Assembly: GCA_013696275.1 (NCBI GenBank)
Contig: JACCYW010000064.1
Span: 1 to 5,278 of the forward strand
DNA: 5,278 nt
From: Chloroflexota bacterium
GTDB taxonomy: Bacteria > Chloroflexota > Limnocylindria > Limnocylindrales > CSP1-4
Direction: 5' to 3'
Shown here in pieces: positions 4,293-5,278 of this stretch. The notes below the pieces were generated by a model. That model was not told the DNA's origin. It did not search any database and was given only the letters and a program-made list of their open reading frames with translations. Every line of letters starts with the position of its first letter. Within the stretch, counting starts at the first letter, position 1. Both the position numbers and the translations under genes were made by a program.

Positions 4293-5278
4293 CCGTCGAC
4301 ACGCCGCACTGGGTGCACGACGCGGTCTTCTACCAGATCTTTCCTGATCGATTTGCCCGTTCGGAGCGCGTGCCCAAGCCGGGCTCCCTGGAGCCTTGGG
4401 ACGCACCGCCGACCACCCATGGCTTCAAGGGCGGCGACCTGCTCGGGATAGTCGACCGCTTGGATGACCTAGTCGACCTGGGCATCACCGCCCTCTATCT
4501 GAACCCGATCTTCAGTTCGGCTGCCAACCACCGCTACCACACCGATGACTACGAGCACGTCGACCCGCTGCTCGGTGGTGATGCCGCCCTGCGCGAGCTG
4601 CTGGACGCGTGTCACGAGCGCGCCATGAAGGTCATCCTGGATGGAGTCTTCAACCACTCCGGTCGCGGCTGGCTGCCCTTCCATCACGTGATGGAGAACG
4701 GCATGTCATCACCATATCGGGACTGGTTCTACCTCGATCCACATCGGCTGGATCAGGGTCGCGCGCTGCAGGCTTATCCGAGCGAAGAACTCGTTGCTGC
4801 GATGCGCGATATGGCTTCGACCGAGAGATTGGCGTCTGGTCTGGCATCCGAACGGATGCTCGGCTACCGGAGCTGGTGGGATCTGCCAGCCCTGCCCAAG
4901 ATCAACGTCGACCATCCGCCAGCGCGTGCCCATCTGCTCGATATCGCCCAGCGCTGGCTGCGTTTCGGTGCCGACGGATGGAGACTGGATGTGCCCGCCG
5001 AGGTCGACCAGGGTTTCTGGCGCGAGTTCCGCCAACGATGCAACGAGGTGGCTCCGGAAGCCTATCTAGTGGGCGAGATCTGGCAGGTTCGACCCGACTG
5101 GACATCGGATGAGCTCTTCGGGGCACTCATGAACTACCCGCTGGCGGAGGCGCTTATCGGTTATTGCGGGGGCACGTCGATCGACTGGGGTCTGGTGGCG
5201 GGACAGGATCAGTACCGCGCGACGATACGGATGCTCGATGGGCCGGCCTTCGGCGGTGAGCTGGAACGGCTGATGGCC
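4289..5278 (+). CDS. GH13 alpha-amylase-family glycosidase (neopullulanase/cyclomaltodextrinase-like), 5' part, cut by window edge
   Basis: This glycosidase should cleave alpha-1,4 (possibly alpha-1,6) links in maltodextrins or related glucans. The frame is open from GTG 4289 to the right edge, 330 codons. The catalytic barrel starts at once (WVHDAVFYQIFPDRF, 8-22), so there is no N-terminal starch-binding domain. Landmarks are: LYLNPIF (69-75) on beta-3; region I DGVFNH (118-123); region V LPKIN (202-206); region II GWRLDVPAE (230-238) with nucleophile Asp234; and region III GEIW (262-265) with acid/base Glu263. Region IV lies beyond the edge. The LPKIN and LDVPAEV forms favour the neopullulanase/cyclomaltodextrinase group. 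About 40 residues lie between DWFYLD and YRSWWDLPALPKIN, which seems longer than usual. No signal peptide is seen, so it is probably cytoplasmic. No other in-frame start exists between TAG 4238 and GTG 4289. Confidence 0.92.
   Translation, partial: MTVDTPHWVHDAVFYQIFPDRFARSERVPKPGSLEPWDAPPTTHGFKGGDLLGIVDRLDDLVDLGITALYLNPIFSSAANHRYHTDDYEHVDPLLGGDAALRELLDACHERAMKVILDGVFNHSGRGWLPFHHVMENGMSSPYRDWFYLDPHRLDQGRALQAYPSEELVAAMRDMASTERLASGLASERMLGYRSWWDLPALPKINVDHPPARAHLLDIAQRWLRFGADGWRLDVPAEVDQGFWREFRQRCNEVAPEAYLVGEIWQVRPDWTSDELFGALMNYPLAEALIGYCGGTSIDWGLVAGQDQYRATIRMLDGPAFGGELERLMA

Noticed and set aside
4127..4687. Minus-strand ORFs opposite the GH13 gene (4127-4420 and 4469-4687)
   Set aside because: They lie antisense to a gene with intact GH13 catalytic motifs and show no family features.

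Overview
The window is 5,278 bp of GC-rich bacterial chromosome with normal coding density. No tRNA, rRNA, transposase, integrase or phage gene was seen. High GC, GTG starts, a long Ser/Pro-rich extracytoplasmic linker and a DUF3105 protein suggest a high-GC lineage such as Chloroflexota or Actinomycetota. That placement is inference and weak.

Left half, minus strand (about 3291 down to 1): four genes are packed in one direction and look like one transcription unit. In transcription order they are a small four-helix membrane protein (3291-2944), a single-pass membrane protein with a DUF3105 domain (2910-1771), L-threonine 3-dehydrogenase tdh (1703-672) and glycine C-acetyltransferase kbl (from 670, running off the left edge). 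tdh and kbl are one base apart, and the kbl ribosome-binding site lies inside the last codons of tdh. Together they convert L-threonine through 2-amino-3-ketobutyrate to glycine and acetyl-CoA. Why two envelope proteins precede them is not clear from sequence.

Middle (3292-3821): a gene-free divergent interval of about 530 bp. Its main content is a tandem repeat block at 3410-3733: an 82-bp unit twice, a 72-bp version, then a copy in which a 15-bp piece is amplified four times. Each of the first three copies carries a 9-bp imperfect hairpin, spaced exactly 82 bp apart. The 82-bp period is not a multiple of three, so long ORFs crossing it read the same DNA in different frames and are not genes.

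Right half, plus strand: a VOC (glyoxalase/bleomycin-resistance fold) gene at 3822 is broken near 4117-4121 by an apparent one-base deletion. Its clear C-terminal end continues in another frame to a TAG at 4238-4240. It is followed by a GH13 alpha-amylase-family glycosidase (from GTG 4289, running off the right edge) with the catalytic Asp and Glu visible. No new multi-gene system is evident. The points most worth checking are the hairpin-bearing repeat block, the VOC frameshift, the mini-ORF overlapping the GH13 start, and the Asp-for-Cys change in the TDH structural-zinc loop.
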